From NCBI GenBank assembly GCA_018340805.1, contig JACMZG010000008.1, forward strand, positions 28,059,914 through 28,123,913: a DNA stretch of 64,000 nucleotides, written 5' to 3'. The notes beneath the pieces were generated by a model. It was not told where the DNA came from and did not search any database. It was given only the letters and a program-made list of their open reading frames with translations. This document shows positions 1 to 12,844 of the stretch, piece after piece. Both the position numbers and the translations under genes were made by a program. The DNA is from Microvelia longipes (Eukaryota > Arthropoda > Insecta > Hemiptera > Veliidae). The first letter of the stretch is position 1; each line of letters starts with the position of its first letter.

Positions 1-720
1 CCTGTCATTACCTGATTATTTTTTATAATCATAACATGAAGCTATGTAAGCTAGCTTCATTTTCATGTTCATGAAAATGAAGCTAAGAAAAAACATTCTC
101 TTTCAGATCTAGTATGCATCTTTGGGAAATCGGTGATGTTTTATGTTTCTTTTATGAAATAAATGAAGTACGAAATGATATTAAGTAAAATTTATAATTT
201 TATAAGAATGATAAATACAGATGTTCATACTTACAACTTAAAATAAGAATATAATTTTAAATTAGGAATTGAGAAAATACAAAGTTATATTCTCTTAATA
301 GCCTTTAACGTATAGGATAATTGAGTCAGACTATCAGAGAGTACACAAGAAAGTTGAAAGATGGAAAACCATATGAGGAAAAAGATAGTAAATAGAAAAG
401 AAAAGCCTATATATCACTTTGAAGTGTGAAGCTGTACTATACAGAATAGTTGTAATCTAACTTGCCTTATTCTAACCTCCTCGTATTGGTAAAAAAGCTT
501 CCTTATTGTAAAAAGAGACATTATTCTTAAAATCTAGGCCCTTTCCCAGCTTTATTCTAAAAGATACTATCAGACTATCTTATACTAATAAAAACTCAGT
601 ATCTTTGTGAGTAAGACAGTTCGAGCAAGCTGTCATGGTTACTCGTGTCAAGGACATACGTAGGTAATAATAAGATTCAACGTAGCAACAGGTACAACTA
701 TATATATTCATTAAGAATAA
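1..720. other. AT-rich non-coding, possible 3' UTR
   Basis: No convincing gene on either strand. If the minus-strand exon at 721-954 is real, this stretch is its 3' untranslated region and downstream flank. On the minus strand an AATAAA hexamer lies at 551-556, about 165 bases past the TGA stop, a usual place for a polyadenylation signal in a short 3' UTR. No repeat family seen elsewhere in the window is recognised here. Confidence 0.4.
551..556 (-). promoter_or_regulatory. Candidate polyadenylation signal AATAAA
   Basis: AATAAA reads on the minus strand downstream of the stop codon at 721. In AT-rich DNA such hexamers are common, so only its position supports it. Confidence 0.3.
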
Positions 721-954
721 TCATGAAAAACGTGAATTACTTGGTTCGTAATAAGGTTCGTCTCTGAAGGTAACACGATGTCTAGGTCTTGCTAAATCTA
801 CAGGTGCTAGATTTTCTCTAGATAACGATGACACTAATATTCCTCTAAGTACGGCTAAATCCGATGAAGGTATATCAGATCTCGGTGGACCGGGTGGAGA
901 TCCCGGTGAGGGGGCCGGTGAAACGTCCCCCGGCGCGCCCATCACTACGCGACA
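721..954 (-). CDS. Probable terminal coding exon, proline-rich, unknown product
   Basis: This is an open frame of 77 codons plus TGA on the minus strand. It is clearly GC-richer than the surrounding DNA, especially its 5' half. The frame is closed by TAG immediately upstream, and that TAG is itself the end of a plausible splice acceptor (TTGGTTATAG at 955-964) preceded by a branch-point-like CTGAC, so an exon starting at 954 explains the open frame. The first third is rich in Pro, Gly and Ser (PAPSPGSPPGPP). The C-terminal part is charged and aromatic (TFRDEPYYEPSNSRFS). No signal peptide, membrane segment or known domain is visible. It reads like the disordered C-terminal tail of a larger protein whose other exons lie to the right or outside the window. 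An in-frame ATG at 940-942 exists, but the acceptor makes an internal exon start more likely. I do not recognise the family. Confidence 0.55.
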   Translation of the reverse strand, partial: CRVVMGAPGDVSPAPSPGSPPGPPRSDIPSSDLAVLRGILVSSLSRENLAPVDLARPRHRVTFRDEPYYEPSNSRFS

Positions 955-2671
955 CTATAACCAACACAAGACTGAGTAGTCAGGGGCGAACCTGACTTAC
1001 CCCACTCATATCCTCCTACCTCACCTTACCTCCACCATTACACTAATTCATCTTTTATCTCATTTATGATTTGTAAACAAGACAGTATTTAGCATATACC
1101 CCGATAAAATTTCTTCGAATCTAAACTGCCTCATTTCCTCAGGGTTTAAGACGAAACAATTAAGTCCATAAATTAATCTACCTACACGATCAAGTAAAGA
1201 AGATAATCAAATTTCGTGGGAAATAAAAGTCTAGATATTAGATAATAGGATCAATAACCTGATACATATATTGTATCTCATAGTACAGTCATAGTAAAAC
1301 AAAAAGGCTAAAATAAAAGTATTTAATATAAGTGGGAGATACAAATAGAGGAAATTTAAAAATATAGAATAAATATAGTTACAAATACAGTAAAGTTATG
1401 AATTTAAAATTATTTAAAGAAAATCAGTTCATAGCATTAAATTATATTTTAAATAGTATGTATGCTTTAACGCTTTAGATTAGCGTAATAAAAATCAAAC
1501 TCATATTTTGTTTAGGTGCATGCAACAGTTATAGAACTGAAAAAATATATAATTTATATTAAAAAGACAAAAAAATCAAGAGAACCAAGTTGGAAAGGCA
1601 GAGTGAAATGTTTCCAGAAGAAAATCAATAGGTAGAATGGATGGAATTTTGCTGAGAATTTTTTCATTGTTCAGCTCTATTAATAGCCTCATCAGACGAG
1701 AGAAGCAATATAGAATGCGGATAAATTACTTGTATCCTAAAAGTAGAAAACTTTAACCCATTAAACAATGTCAGCTCTCTTCAGCTTGGAAATATTTTGA
1801 CAAACGAGCAGTATAAACTTTCCCTTATCACATATATGAGCCAAGGTATATACTATTTTATTAAGGAAAATAAATTTGATTAATAGGTCACCCTACTATA
1901 ATTTTAACGTCTATTTATCCCTCAAAATACATAAGAAACAAATACACAATGAAAATTAACACGAACAAACATAAAAAATAAGAAAGTAAAAACTTAAATC
2001 AAAGCAGAAACAAGCACAGTCGATTTAAATATTTAAAACAAACCTCATCAAAAAACTGGTAATATGAGGGAAGATAAAATTATGCTCAATGCAAATAAAA
2101 TAACTTCATTACTTCACTTATTATATTAAACTATTTAATAATAAATATAGTGAGTGAAGAATAAATTGAAATAGATTTGATTAAATTATTATAAATTGAA
2201 TCGATAAGCCAATATTTCATAGATACATAAATAGCACTGCAACTAGAATAATTAATAACGAAATAATATAAATTTATATTAGGAATTTATTGAGAAAAAA
2301 ATAATTCTACGAAATGTTTTAATATTTAATATATTTTGTAACGGATTATTCAACAGAATCGATTCATACAATACGTATTAAAGGTTTTTCATTAAATCTA
2401 AAATTATAGATTATAATGAAGAATTTACTTTAATTTTATTAAATTTAATAAGTATTTTATGAGACGCGTTTATAATTCTATTTAGTCTAGTTCTTCCTTG
2501 AGTTAAACAATATTAAAGAAATATATCTGAACATAGACAAGGTGAACAACATAAAATGCAAGGACGCATAGTAATAAAACAATGCAGATATAAATAATAT
2601 GTCTCTGATATCAAGCATAGCAATGTATTTTTAAATCTATTTTATAATATTGTATTAAGCTCAATATATAT

Positions 2672-2703
<32 letters not shown>

Positions 2704-4412
2704 ATATATATATATATATATAATATATATATATATGTATATATATATTATATTAAAACTTCAAATGAATAATTAACATAATTTATTCATCGTAATATTT
2801 AATAATTTATTAACTTTCATAATAATGAATATACTAGGTAATGTTTGATACTTAGATAATATAAAATTAATTAAATATGAACAATAAAATACAATTAGAC
2901 TTAATGATAATTATAGACTTAAATACGAATAAAAGTTAAATAAATTTAACAAAAAAATGTCAAAACGCGAGTAAGAAACGTACAATTATACCAGGAATAG
3001 AATTTCACATTATATTATTCTGCATTATTAAGAAATATATTATTTGCTTAGGGCTTTTTATAATAGACATTAAAGGAACTATAAAGCACCTGACACCTGT
3101 TATAATTAAGGAATAAATTGTTAAATATGACCCACTTTAAAACTAATTGTCGGCATAAATCGCGCCAACAGTCGTAAACTTGAATTTCGGGACCCCTATA
3201 GTAGTCGGAGACGCTTCCTAAACCTTAATGAAAAAATTTAATGGATTAAATACAAATTAATTTAAATATAAGATATATTGACCTATATCAGAAAAAGGGG
3301 CTAGTATGAAGTGTAAATAAGTAAAAAAGACATCCCTGTCGGCTCTGATGATAACCGAAAGATTGAAAGGGGTCCGTCAATAAAAGTAAAATGCGACATG
3401 TGGTTGTTTAAATAAGAACCAATTAATTGAAAAAAAAAACTAAATTAGTAATATAAAATTAAATAAAACAAAAAATACGTCAAGAATGAGATATCTAATA
3501 AGATTACACGAACCACAGTCTAATGCTCAACGAAAAACTGCAAAGATAATCAAAATAACAGAGATTCTTTCTGTAACCTCAGCTATATAATGATACCTAC
3601 AGTTATTACAGAATTTTCTACGACCTTCTTACTGTCTGCGGAAAAAAGTAGGCAACTGGGCAAATAGCAATAACCAATGAACGTACGAAAATAATAACCA
3701 GATATAATCAAAACAAATTTAATAAAAAGAAAACTAATATTTTCTGTTAGATCTTTTTTCTTTTTTAAGATCTGTCTATCATATTTCTGACAGAAATGAA
3801 GTAAGATTAAAGAGAAATACAAATCAAAACAAACTCATGATCAAATTATAGGCAAAGGGTATGTGTAGCTAAGAATGCGGTAATTATAGATCTAGTTATG
3901 ATGGAGGGCCGAGAGATGAGAATCATATGAAAGAGCAGGAAAAGGAGTGGTATGAGATAACTACTTCCTCTGTCAAGTGAAAATAAACTAATAATATCTA
4001 TAGAAAATATTACAACAAAGTATACTTATAGACAATAATTTCAACAACTTGGCTTACGAAGTTTCTAATCAGATTTTAAAAGCTGTTCGAATCTCACAAC
4101 GGATGCAAACTAAATAAAGATTCAGTGTAAAAAATATTAGAATTATATTACAACACTTATCATTCCTAGTTTCGAAATGAACCCAATTACTAAAGAGAGA
4201 AACACAATATATTTACAAAAAAAATACATAGTGGGGCTGCTCATATACAATGAGTTGCTAAAACACACAGCGTACTAATCAATCACATTAAACATGACAA
4301 TTAACAATGAAATAAGTAAAACTATAGTAAAAAAAATTAAATACATAAAATAAATTATTAGGTTAAACAAACAGAAAATTAAATTTGTACATTATATCTA
4401 AAACTAGATAAG
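955..4412. other. AT-rich non-coding region, candidate intron
   Basis: No supported gene. On the minus strand the 955-1000 end contains a branch-point-like CTGAC and the acceptor of the 721-954 exon. A donor-like GTAAGT sits only 46 bases upstream of that acceptor, which would make a very short intron if used. A (TA)n tract lies at 2665-2752. A moderately GC-rich patch at about 3150-3225 has an open minus frame but no clear splice context. The rest is plain AT-rich sequence. Confidence 0.35.
2665..2752. repeat. (TA)n microsatellite with regular AATA interruptions
   Basis: Nearly pure TA dinucleotides, interrupted every 20 bases or so by an extra A. Even spacing of the interruptions suggests the tract grew by duplication of a roughly 20-base block. 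Confidence 0.95.
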
Positions 4413-5055
4413 TTAATTATACACATGGTTATTAATTATGCCTAACGAATCTAAAATAATATTCTCAGATATTTGCGTCAGTTTTTTGGGGTCAATTCCA
4501 TATCGTCGAAGAATTTTGATGTTATTGTAGGAATGGCACCTCTCGAGCCAAACCATAGTCCTATTACTCGGAACTCTCTGTCGCCCTGTTGGTCTCTATA
4601 TTTCTCTTTATAATAATCTAAACACTTTTCGTAAATCTGTTTCTTTTCCTCGTGGACTTTCTCACCTTGTAAAGGATCGTTAGTCTCGTACCTCACTGTA
4701 GGGTCAATCACCAAAGCTTCCTTACTGTTTTTATTAAAGGCTATAATGTCTGCGTACCTTGTGGAACCATTTGTATCAAACGCCGAAGACTTCCTCATAA
4801 CAAGTGTAACCTTTTTCTCTTAACAAGTCAATGATGGTGTGTTTGACATTATGGTGGCGGCGAGTAACAAGAAGCATGTTGTTAGGACAATTACCAAGCA
4901 CATGTGCTGGTGTTTCAGTCTCTCTGCTGCATTTGCGACAGAGGGGTCCCACGTCTCCTGTATACTTGCTGCCTGTAGTCGGTACACCACGTAGAGGGGC
5001 ATAGTTGATATTCAATTTGATCGCGTTGGTCCACTCGGACCTGTAAGGATTTGCC
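4413..5055 (-). mobile_element. Decayed LINE C-terminus (CCHC knuckle plus restriction-like endonuclease)
   Basis: This minus-strand piece encodes the end of an R2/NeSL-type non-LTR retrotransposon polyprotein, the part that nicks the target site. Reading from 5055: a short stretch starting NPYRSEWTNAIKL, then a zinc knuckle of form C-x2-C-x8-H-x4-C (CRKC at about 4930-4941, then HVLGNC), a RRHHNVK motif, and the stretch REKGYTCYEEVFGV. The frame then shifts by one base near 4770. The second frame carries the endonuclease core: STRYADIIAF, then ALVIDPTVRYE (the D...ID pair of the PD-(D/E)XK fold), EEKKQIY, and GLWFGSRGAIP. A second shift in an A-run near 4484 moves to a third frame that runs ISENIILDSL...NNHVYN to a stop at 4413, matching the usual ending of this protein class. 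Reverse transcriptase is absent; a TIR element starts right at the upstream break. It is a dead, 5'-truncated or interrupted copy. Confidence 0.85.
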
Positions 5056-5066
5056 TATTACTAATA

Positions 5067-5866
5067 ATATAAACCAAGTAGGGAAAACAAACACGATTTC
5101 TGTCAGACCTGGCATGTAGTTCACTTTTTGTCCACCAGGGAGTTGGCTCAAATTTTCCTATGGGCGTAATGTAAACAAACTATTTACGGTTTCAAAATGT
5201 TTGTCTTTTATTGCATTTATTTGTACAATTTAGTATAAAATGTTAATATTTTGTGTTAGAAATACGTTTGTCACATCCAATAGGGGTTTAAGTGCGAATC
5301 TTTAATTACTAGGTTTTTTAAAATTACTTAAAACGAGCGGTACTTAAACATTTTTTTCGAGAGCACTGCTCTAACTTTTTTTGCGAGTGATATATGTTTT
5401 CTTCTTCAAATATTAATTGTAATTAGTAGTTTTACAACTTTAACCAAACATTTTTGAATATAATAAAAGCAATCGTGATTTTAGGTTATATTTAAGGCAA
5501 TACATTGTCGTCTGGATATTCTTCAAAATTTTAATAAAAACAAGTACTTTACCTTTAATATATTTTCTCTTTTTCTTTAACTAATTTATTTATAACAATT
5601 TATTTCACAGAATTTAATACAATATCATTAAACTATCACGTACATATTAAAGTAAGAAAACACGATTAAAAGTAAAACTCACCTAATGTTATCAGGGTTG
5701 CCAATAAAACTAAGTAAAAAAAATGTAAATCCTAAGAGGCGCATGCGCAGTTATTCCATTTTTTTATTTTTGAGCCAGCAATCAGCAGATCACACATGTC
5801 TGAATTTTTTACACGCAGGTTAGTATAGGAGTTTTTCCCTACTTGGTTTATATATTTACTTTACCA
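5067..5866. mobile_element. TIR element, copy 1 (about 0.79 kb, non-autonomous)
   Basis: The ends are inverted repeats: ATAAACCAAGTAGGGAAAA at the left (about 5068-5086) and its complement at the right (about 5835-5853). A second, diverged copy lies at 28283-29090 in the same orientation, and the two align along their whole length, including a TTGTCCACCAGGGAGTTGGC block near the left end and a GCGCATGCGCAGTTATTCC-type block near the right end. No transposase frame is visible, so it would depend on another element. Similarity between copies runs about 12 bases past the right inverted repeat, so the true edge is uncertain. Confidence 0.75.
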
Positions 5867-7536
5867 ATTACCCTGATACAATGTAGCTCAGTAAATATAC
5901 TACGGACAGCAACAAGTTGTCGTTAGTTACAATTAAGTGCATTCCATAAAGAACATTACACTCGGTATTAATTACCATAACAAAGGCAAATGAAATATGA
6001 TTGGTGAATCATTCTTCTTTAAAATACCTCTTATTAAATTGACAGGTTAGCAAATTTCGATTTTTTGGACTCCGACTCTAAAGCAAGAAAACTCACTACT
6101 CTACGTACAGTACCAGACTTGAAACTACCGAAGTTCAAAAAGAGACGATTAGATCTTCCAGTCATAATTATTTTCATAAAATTTACATTTACAGACAAAT
6201 TACTTAGTCATGAATAAATCTTCTTAAGATTCCTCAGAGAGTAAAAAGTAATACTTATATACATATATTTCTCTCAACATGTTCATGTACCCTTTAAGTT
6301 TAGACTAAAAATTGTACCAAATTATGGGAGTGAGTTACTTAACTTCGTAAAATAGAGGTATTAAATAAAAATAATAACCTCACATGAGCTCTAAATGTTT
6401 TACTTGTGCATTAAACAATATTAAATTCAGACTACTAAAATTTAATTTCATACCCGTGATAAAAATTAATTGATATTTAATTAATGTATTGAAATCTATA
6501 AAATAAAATTTGTGGAGTGCATGAAAAAGATTTATTAAATGAATTTAAAAGTTAAAGTTTTCTTGATATTTATTCCTGATAAATTTTTCAACATTATAAG
6601 ACTTTAAAAGTTATTAGACACAGCCATTTGACCATAAATAACGACTATTAAATAGTATGCGAATCAATAACTAATTTAATTATCAAAAATAAATATATTA
6701 TACTAGTATTTAAGTTTCAAATTTATCATGTTTATGCCAAGAAATTTTTAAGATCTCATTAATAACATTCCTACTTACGAAATTTTTTTAAAAATTTATT
6801 TTATATTGAATAATACAACAACAACAAAATAATTGTTACAAGTATTAATGTTAATATAAGTTTATTAGCTTGGTAAGCGAACATGTAAGAGAACACGAGA
6901 ACATGTAAGAGAAACAATTATGATTGTACTCAAGTATTTTTAGCAAATTTTCAAAGAAAAAAGAGCTTATGAGATTGGCTTTTTTTGGCCCCACCCTTAT
7001 CGATACCTTTTGATTCTATATTCTTGATACTCAGTGATCAAGAAAGTTTAGACAGATTATAAATATTTTTATTGGTTGCAGGATACAAACAGAGAGAAGG
7101 AAGCTTGAAGTAATAAATTAAATAGTTGGCATTGAGGCTACACTTCAACAGATATTAGCTGTCATATTATTGAAACCTGAAGTTTAAAAACTTAGAGAAT
7201 TATAAGATAGTTCATTAAGGAAGTTTTTTTCTATTCTATCAGCTTTTTATATCATTCTCTTGGGGGCTTAAAAAGTGTGCATTAATTTATGTCTTTGTGT
7301 GACCAATCAACTAAGTCTTGACTCTCATGAGGTATTCTCAGGAAATTTAGGAGAAGAGCGAAAGCTATATGCATGAATTATGCTAGCGCATGAATTGATG
7401 TCCCTTGCATTCTATTCTATTTACACTACAACAATTGTTTTTAGGAGGGGGTTGGATGGGATCTAAAAGGTTGTATACCTGCTAATATTTAATATGCACC
7501 ATCATTAAATGCTAATTTTATGGGGAAATATGATTC
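5867..7536. other. AT-rich non-coding region
   Basis: I see no gene or recognised element. There is one short direct repeat of ACATGTAAGAGAA at about 6883-6915. Confidence 0.4.
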
Positions 7537-7701
<165 letters not shown>

Positions 7702-8329
7702 TACAAGATTTTGTTCCTAGATGTTCCTATGGGACACAATAACTTTCGAACGCTTTGTCAGCTCGAAATGAAATGGATTGAAACAGAGATAGAAAAGGGT
7801 AAGTTAAAAAAAATACAATAGAGATAATCAGAACCTGATAGATAGCATTTATTAAATAATTTAAATTAATATAAAATGGTGGGATTAGAATTATTTTAGA
7901 TAAGATAAAATAAGGTTGGATGAAGTAAATTTATAATGATAGCAGGTTTTGAAAATTTGTTTGGAGCAAGTTAGTATGGTATTAATCCAAGCAATTACAA
8001 GCCGAGCAATATCAACACTGTAATCAAACATTTAACACAGCAAGTAACAATCTTATAACTTGTTAAAAACTTTCCGTACAAGAAATACACTTTAATTGCT
8101 TTTACCATCAAAAGATTTACACTTTGAAAATTTTAACCTTAGACACACATCTCTTGTAACTTTTATTCCCGAAGGAAATATCAACCAAACAGAATACAAA
8201 TAAGTCTTATTTTTATAATTAACTAACGGAATCGTGTCTTAGGTGAAAAGCTGCAGGTAGGGAATAAAGTGGTAATAATTATTTTTTTCACACTATATAC
8301 TTAGCACTACTATACACTACTACTAGTCT
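7702..8329. other. AT-rich non-coding region
   Basis: No gene recognised. The right end (from about 8300) grades into a diverged family A copy. Confidence 0.35.
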
Positions 8330-8806
8330 TGGACTATTTTTCCGATTTTTTATTTTTTAAAAAAACGTACACGTTAAAACGTAGTCATTTAATAGAAATG
8401 TATCTAATACTGATAATGAAAATGAAACTTGTCACATGTTATTCTTAAACATGGCTACACACGTGCCAAATCTCATGCCGTTCGCATAATTTTTTCGCGT
8501 TTTATAATTTTTTGCTCTCATGATTACGAGTTAATGACGCCATAAAAATATTTACCGAATAGCACATTTACAGCTGTATATTGATTTTTCTATTTACAGC
8601 TCTTAATACAACTCTCTAGCATTAATACACTGGGCGCTACGATAATAACAGACACACACACATATAGACAGACAGCTTTGTGAAAACCACTGGGCCTTTT
8701 AAACACCTGAAACTGATGATTTCGTTTCATCCGGTTTCGGATTTTTGCAAACACAATACTTTTCCTATATGCCTAAGGTATATTTGAAGAAAAGTAATAA
8801 GGGGTT
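8330..8806 (-). repeat. Family A repeat, partial copy without the 5S-like part
   Basis: It shares with other copies the blocks GGGCGCTACGATAATAACAG, an ACACACACA stretch, GTGAAAACCACT, a CCGGTTTCGGAT block and CACAATACTTTTCCTATAT. It starts inside the family consensus, so the end with the 5S-like segment is missing. No coding potential. Confidence 0.8.
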
Positions 8807-11564
8807 TTATAGATACTTTAAAAGTATTTAACTGATAAAAATAAAGTTGCACAGTAAATGTTTTACGAACAAGTTAGTGTATTCTACGAAATATGATGAT
8901 CAGAAGAACAACTAATGGCATGATAATCCCAAGTTAATCCGTCACAAAAGTCATAATTCTAGGGAGATGTTGTAGAGTGAAATATAGAGACCTGAAACGC
9001 AACTCTGATTCATCTTAGATACATCGTGAATACTACAAGAATTAGAGTGAAGAGTCACGGAGATTAGCGAGCACGTAATATGACGTCATTGGACGTCACA
9101 CCGCAACACTCAATACCACCTCAAATTATAACTAACCTATCCGGGTCGCATACGACGAATACATGGTATATTACAAAAAAATATGTCTAAGAGTGTTTTT
9201 ATATAAATTAATTCATACAAAAAAAATTAATTAAATTATTTATTAAAAAGTGCATTTTTTATAGAAAAATAATTATATAATACATTAATAAATAACAAAT
9301 AAATACATTTTAATTGAGTCATTACTTTTAATGTTTTTTTATTAAATTAATGAATTAATAAAAAAAATCTATTAAAGAATCGGCTTCCGCCAGTATACTT
9401 AATGATTTAAACAAGATATACAAAACTAATCTTGTATTAGTATTGTTTTATTCATATTTTTAGTCCATTTCAAGCATAATTGCCATATTATGGAACAATG
9501 CTATAACAAATTGATTTGAAGGAAAAATTATAATAAAAATAAAGGAATGTCTAAAAGTATCTAATACAAGGATGATAGTATGGTAATAAGAAAAGATAAA
9601 AGAACAGAGTTGTAGACACAAAAGAAAACCATAAGAATAATTTTTAGATGACAATTCGATAAAATTACAGACATAACATTCAAGTATAACTAGATTATTA
9701 TGAAAAGCTTACTATAATATGGAACATAGTATAAACTAATAAATATACAACCGAACTAACAAGGTTTAAACAGTTTGAAGTAAAAAAAAACTAATACAAA
9801 ATAAAATAAAAACCAAACCTAAACGATATTGTTTTTTAAATTGTTTTATATTAAAGGCAAATCATCCAATTTAACATTAATGATTAAAGTTATATATGAA
9901 CTAATGGAACTACTGGAGAAGTATTAGACAGTTGAATTGTATAGAGATGTCTACCTGACCTATACGACCAGGTGGCAGAATAGTGACTTCATTAAGATTA
10001 CGAATACATCATATTATTCCCAGATAATATATTTGTCATGAACATAGAGATTTATACATAGAGATTTATACATAGAGAGAGGAATAAGGTAGAATAACAC
10101 AGTGATAATGGGTCTGGAAGTAAAATAGTTTCCATAAGGTACCATACCGGAACTTACTCCAACAATAGCCTCTCTAAGAGAGACTAGAAACTCCTCACCC
10201 CTCTACAACCCCTATCGGAGTTCCCATTTATAAAACAACTAACAAAGGTGGGCATTTTTCAGTGACGTCGCATCAAATCATTTTATGAAACACAGATAAT
10301 AAAAGAATACATGCGATAGATAATAATTAAAACTTAATACAAATAATATCTAAATTTAAGACAAAGAAATTGTAATTATTATGAAAAATCAAAAAAAGGC
10401 GTTACCAATGTCCAGTTATGGTACCGATCTAGCCAGAGAATGATAAGAGCTGCTGTATCTTCCCCTAAGTATTAGTCTCTTTGGTAATGAATGAAGCTTT
10501 ATAAGTAGTTTTTCTTTTAGATAACGCCTCAAGTTTTAACTTTGTGCAACACCTTTCGTACGGATAAAATCATTTATAAAAAAAAAATATAAATTGTTCA
10601 ATAACTATTAATAACACTTAATAACTACTATTACTGTTAATTACTGTTTTAATGAACTGTAGTAATATCGATGGGAGTGAGTTAAGATTATTCCAAATTA
10701 CACCAAATCTATGCAGCAACATAGACACATAAAAATCATCCATGAAACACATCTTTAGAGACAGAACAAACTAAACCTAAACAACGAAGGTCTTTTGATG
10801 CCATGAAATGGATATGGCTATAACATACAAGTAAAGCATCAAGTAATATCCCTAGATCACTGACCTCGAGCTCCTGCTTCGAGTGCTGTTTACTTGCTCT
10901 TCCAGTAAATTCAACATATTTAATTTAAAAATTTGCTTTTTTACTATTTGATTAAGAATTTATGTTTTTATGAAAATGTGATAAGAGAATTTTTATATTT
11001 GTTATTTGGGCCCGAAAAGTATTTTATATAAAACTATATTAATTGTTTATTTAAGTTTATTTAACAACAAGAAAATTAAAACGATAAGTACATCTTTGAC
11101 AAGAATTAACCCCATCATAACACCAGTCTTATCTTTAATTTATACATTCAATTTATCAAATTATTTCTCAAGTATTTGCTAATCGACAAAGACTCTTAAA
11201 ATAACAATAAAAATAATAAATAATAAAAATTGAATACTTCCTGACAAATATTTATAATTTATTAATCATCAGTATACATACAATATTATTTCAATGTTAT
11301 ATTCATACATCTATATATTACAAATATGATGTCATGTTTATTTACGTTAATGTAATTGAAGTACAAGAATAACAAATATGTTCACGCTTTTGTACAGTAA
11401 AACTCACGTTTTTGCTTATTGTTTATGAGTTGTTATGTTTTCAGAATTAAAATAATATTTTATTATTAGATATCAAAACACACGACTATGATAGTTGGAC
11501 TACAGTCTCGAGTGGAAATAAATTAACGATAAATACTGTAATTTATTAATATTAAGTCCATGAA
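8807..11564. other. AT-rich non-coding region
   Basis: No gene recognised. A TGACGTCA octamer followed by a second GACGTCA lies at about 9081-9097, outside family A. A 16-base unit (ACATAGAGATTTAT) repeats about 2.5 times at 10040-10078. The 10120-10260 patch is slightly GC-richer but has no long frame. Confidence 0.35.
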
Positions 11565-11700
11565 AGTAAGTGCTGATTATATTTAAGCTAATATATGTAA
11601 GTGATGATAATATTTATGTCAATATATGTAAGTTCTGATAATATTTATGTCAATAAATGTAAGTGCTTATAATATTTATGTCAATATATGTAAGTGCTAT
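11565..11700. repeat. 31-base minisatellite, about 4.5 units
   Basis: The unit reads like GTAAGTGCTGATAATATTTA followed by TGTCAATATAT. Copies differ by scattered substitutions. No coding frame. Confidence 0.9.
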
Positions 11701-12298
11701 TTAAGTAATGCAATGTAGCACTGAAGTCAGAAAACGTCAGTAGAGCGGCCGCGAATATTTAAATAAAAATCATAAAACATTTTGTTTAGTACATTTATAA
11801 CTGTGATGATACAATGCGCACACATATTTATTGTTATTTGTTCCTAAAAATACATTAGGAATGAAAAGAAGAAAATAATTTTATAAGCGATTTTTTGATG
11901 CGATGAGATTAATCAACAAAATTCAACCGATAAAATGGGAATTGATATTAAACAAATTTAAGATCAAATTGATTTAATCGGATCACAAATTATAGATTGA
12001 CAAAATTTACAACTGCAAATATAGCACATAACCGTAAATATTAGCCTGAATAAAATAATACGCATTTATACCTATATAAACAGAGAATGAGAACGCTATA
12101 TCAACTTAATAAAGGAATTATTAATAAATTCCATACATATAGCAATGTTAATAGATGGAATATTGAACAATTAATTTAAATTCCAATTATCGGATTTATT
12201 ACCTTTCAATTATGTAAATGAATTTATATTAGATTAAAAACAGGTGAAAAACCATCTCTCTTATTTTAGGGGTGTTAACGATTCACGTAATCTTGGTT
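11701..12298. other. AT-rich non-coding region
   Basis: No gene or repeat recognised. A NotI-type GCGGCCGC occurs at about 11745. Confidence 0.35.
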
Positions 12299-12484
12299 GA
12301 CTATAGTACACACGGCTAAAATCAGTCCACAGTTCGTGAGAAAATGATGCAAGGGAGCCAATGAGTTAATTTTTGTATGTTAAACCACACCCTCAATTTC
12401 AAATCAGCCAACCTTAATGGTTCCTAAACACTACAAGTTTCCCCACAGTGTCAACTGATTTAGCCGTGTGTCGTACTATAAGTC
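12299..12484. mobile_element. Small MITE-like inverted-repeat element (about 185 bp)
   Basis: The left arm CACACGGCTAAAATCAGT (about 12309-12326) faces the right arm AACTGATTTAGCCGTGTG (about 12453-12470). A shorter outer pairing TATAGTAC / GTACTATA flanks them. The interior has no open frame. Size and structure fit a miniature DNA transposon, possibly Tc1/mariner-like because TA flanks the left arm, but the target duplication is not clear. Confidence 0.65.
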
Positions 12485-12844
12485 ATACATGAGTGCATTA
12501 CGTTTAAGGTATCCTCCAAAAATAAGGCGTTCCGTCCACACCAGAATCACAACGATAAATATAAAAACTGATGGATAATCTATTGACGTTATTTATACAG
12601 GGAGGGGTTATAGTAAATAACTGAACATATATAAACATAAAATACGGAATGACTTCGAAAATAGTTATTAAGAGCACATTCACAGCCTCACTTTTAAACA
12701 GATACTAATACGCAGCACAGTTATGTACGACACGATGTAAAAACACGATGTAAAACCACAGGAGGAGGCAATTTTAACTTTTCTTTTACATTAATTACAC
12801 AAAAATTCTAAAACCAAGTTTTTAACTCAATTATACGTTGCAGT

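Noticed and set aside
3100..3230. GC-richer patch with an open minus frame (about 60 codons, no ATG)
   Set aside because: No clear acceptor or donor, no recognisable motif, and the second half becomes AT-driven.
4820..5151. Two further minus frames overlapping the LINE fragment
   Set aside because: They are shadow frames of the LINE and of the adjacent TIR element; only the frame with the zinc knuckle carries motifs.
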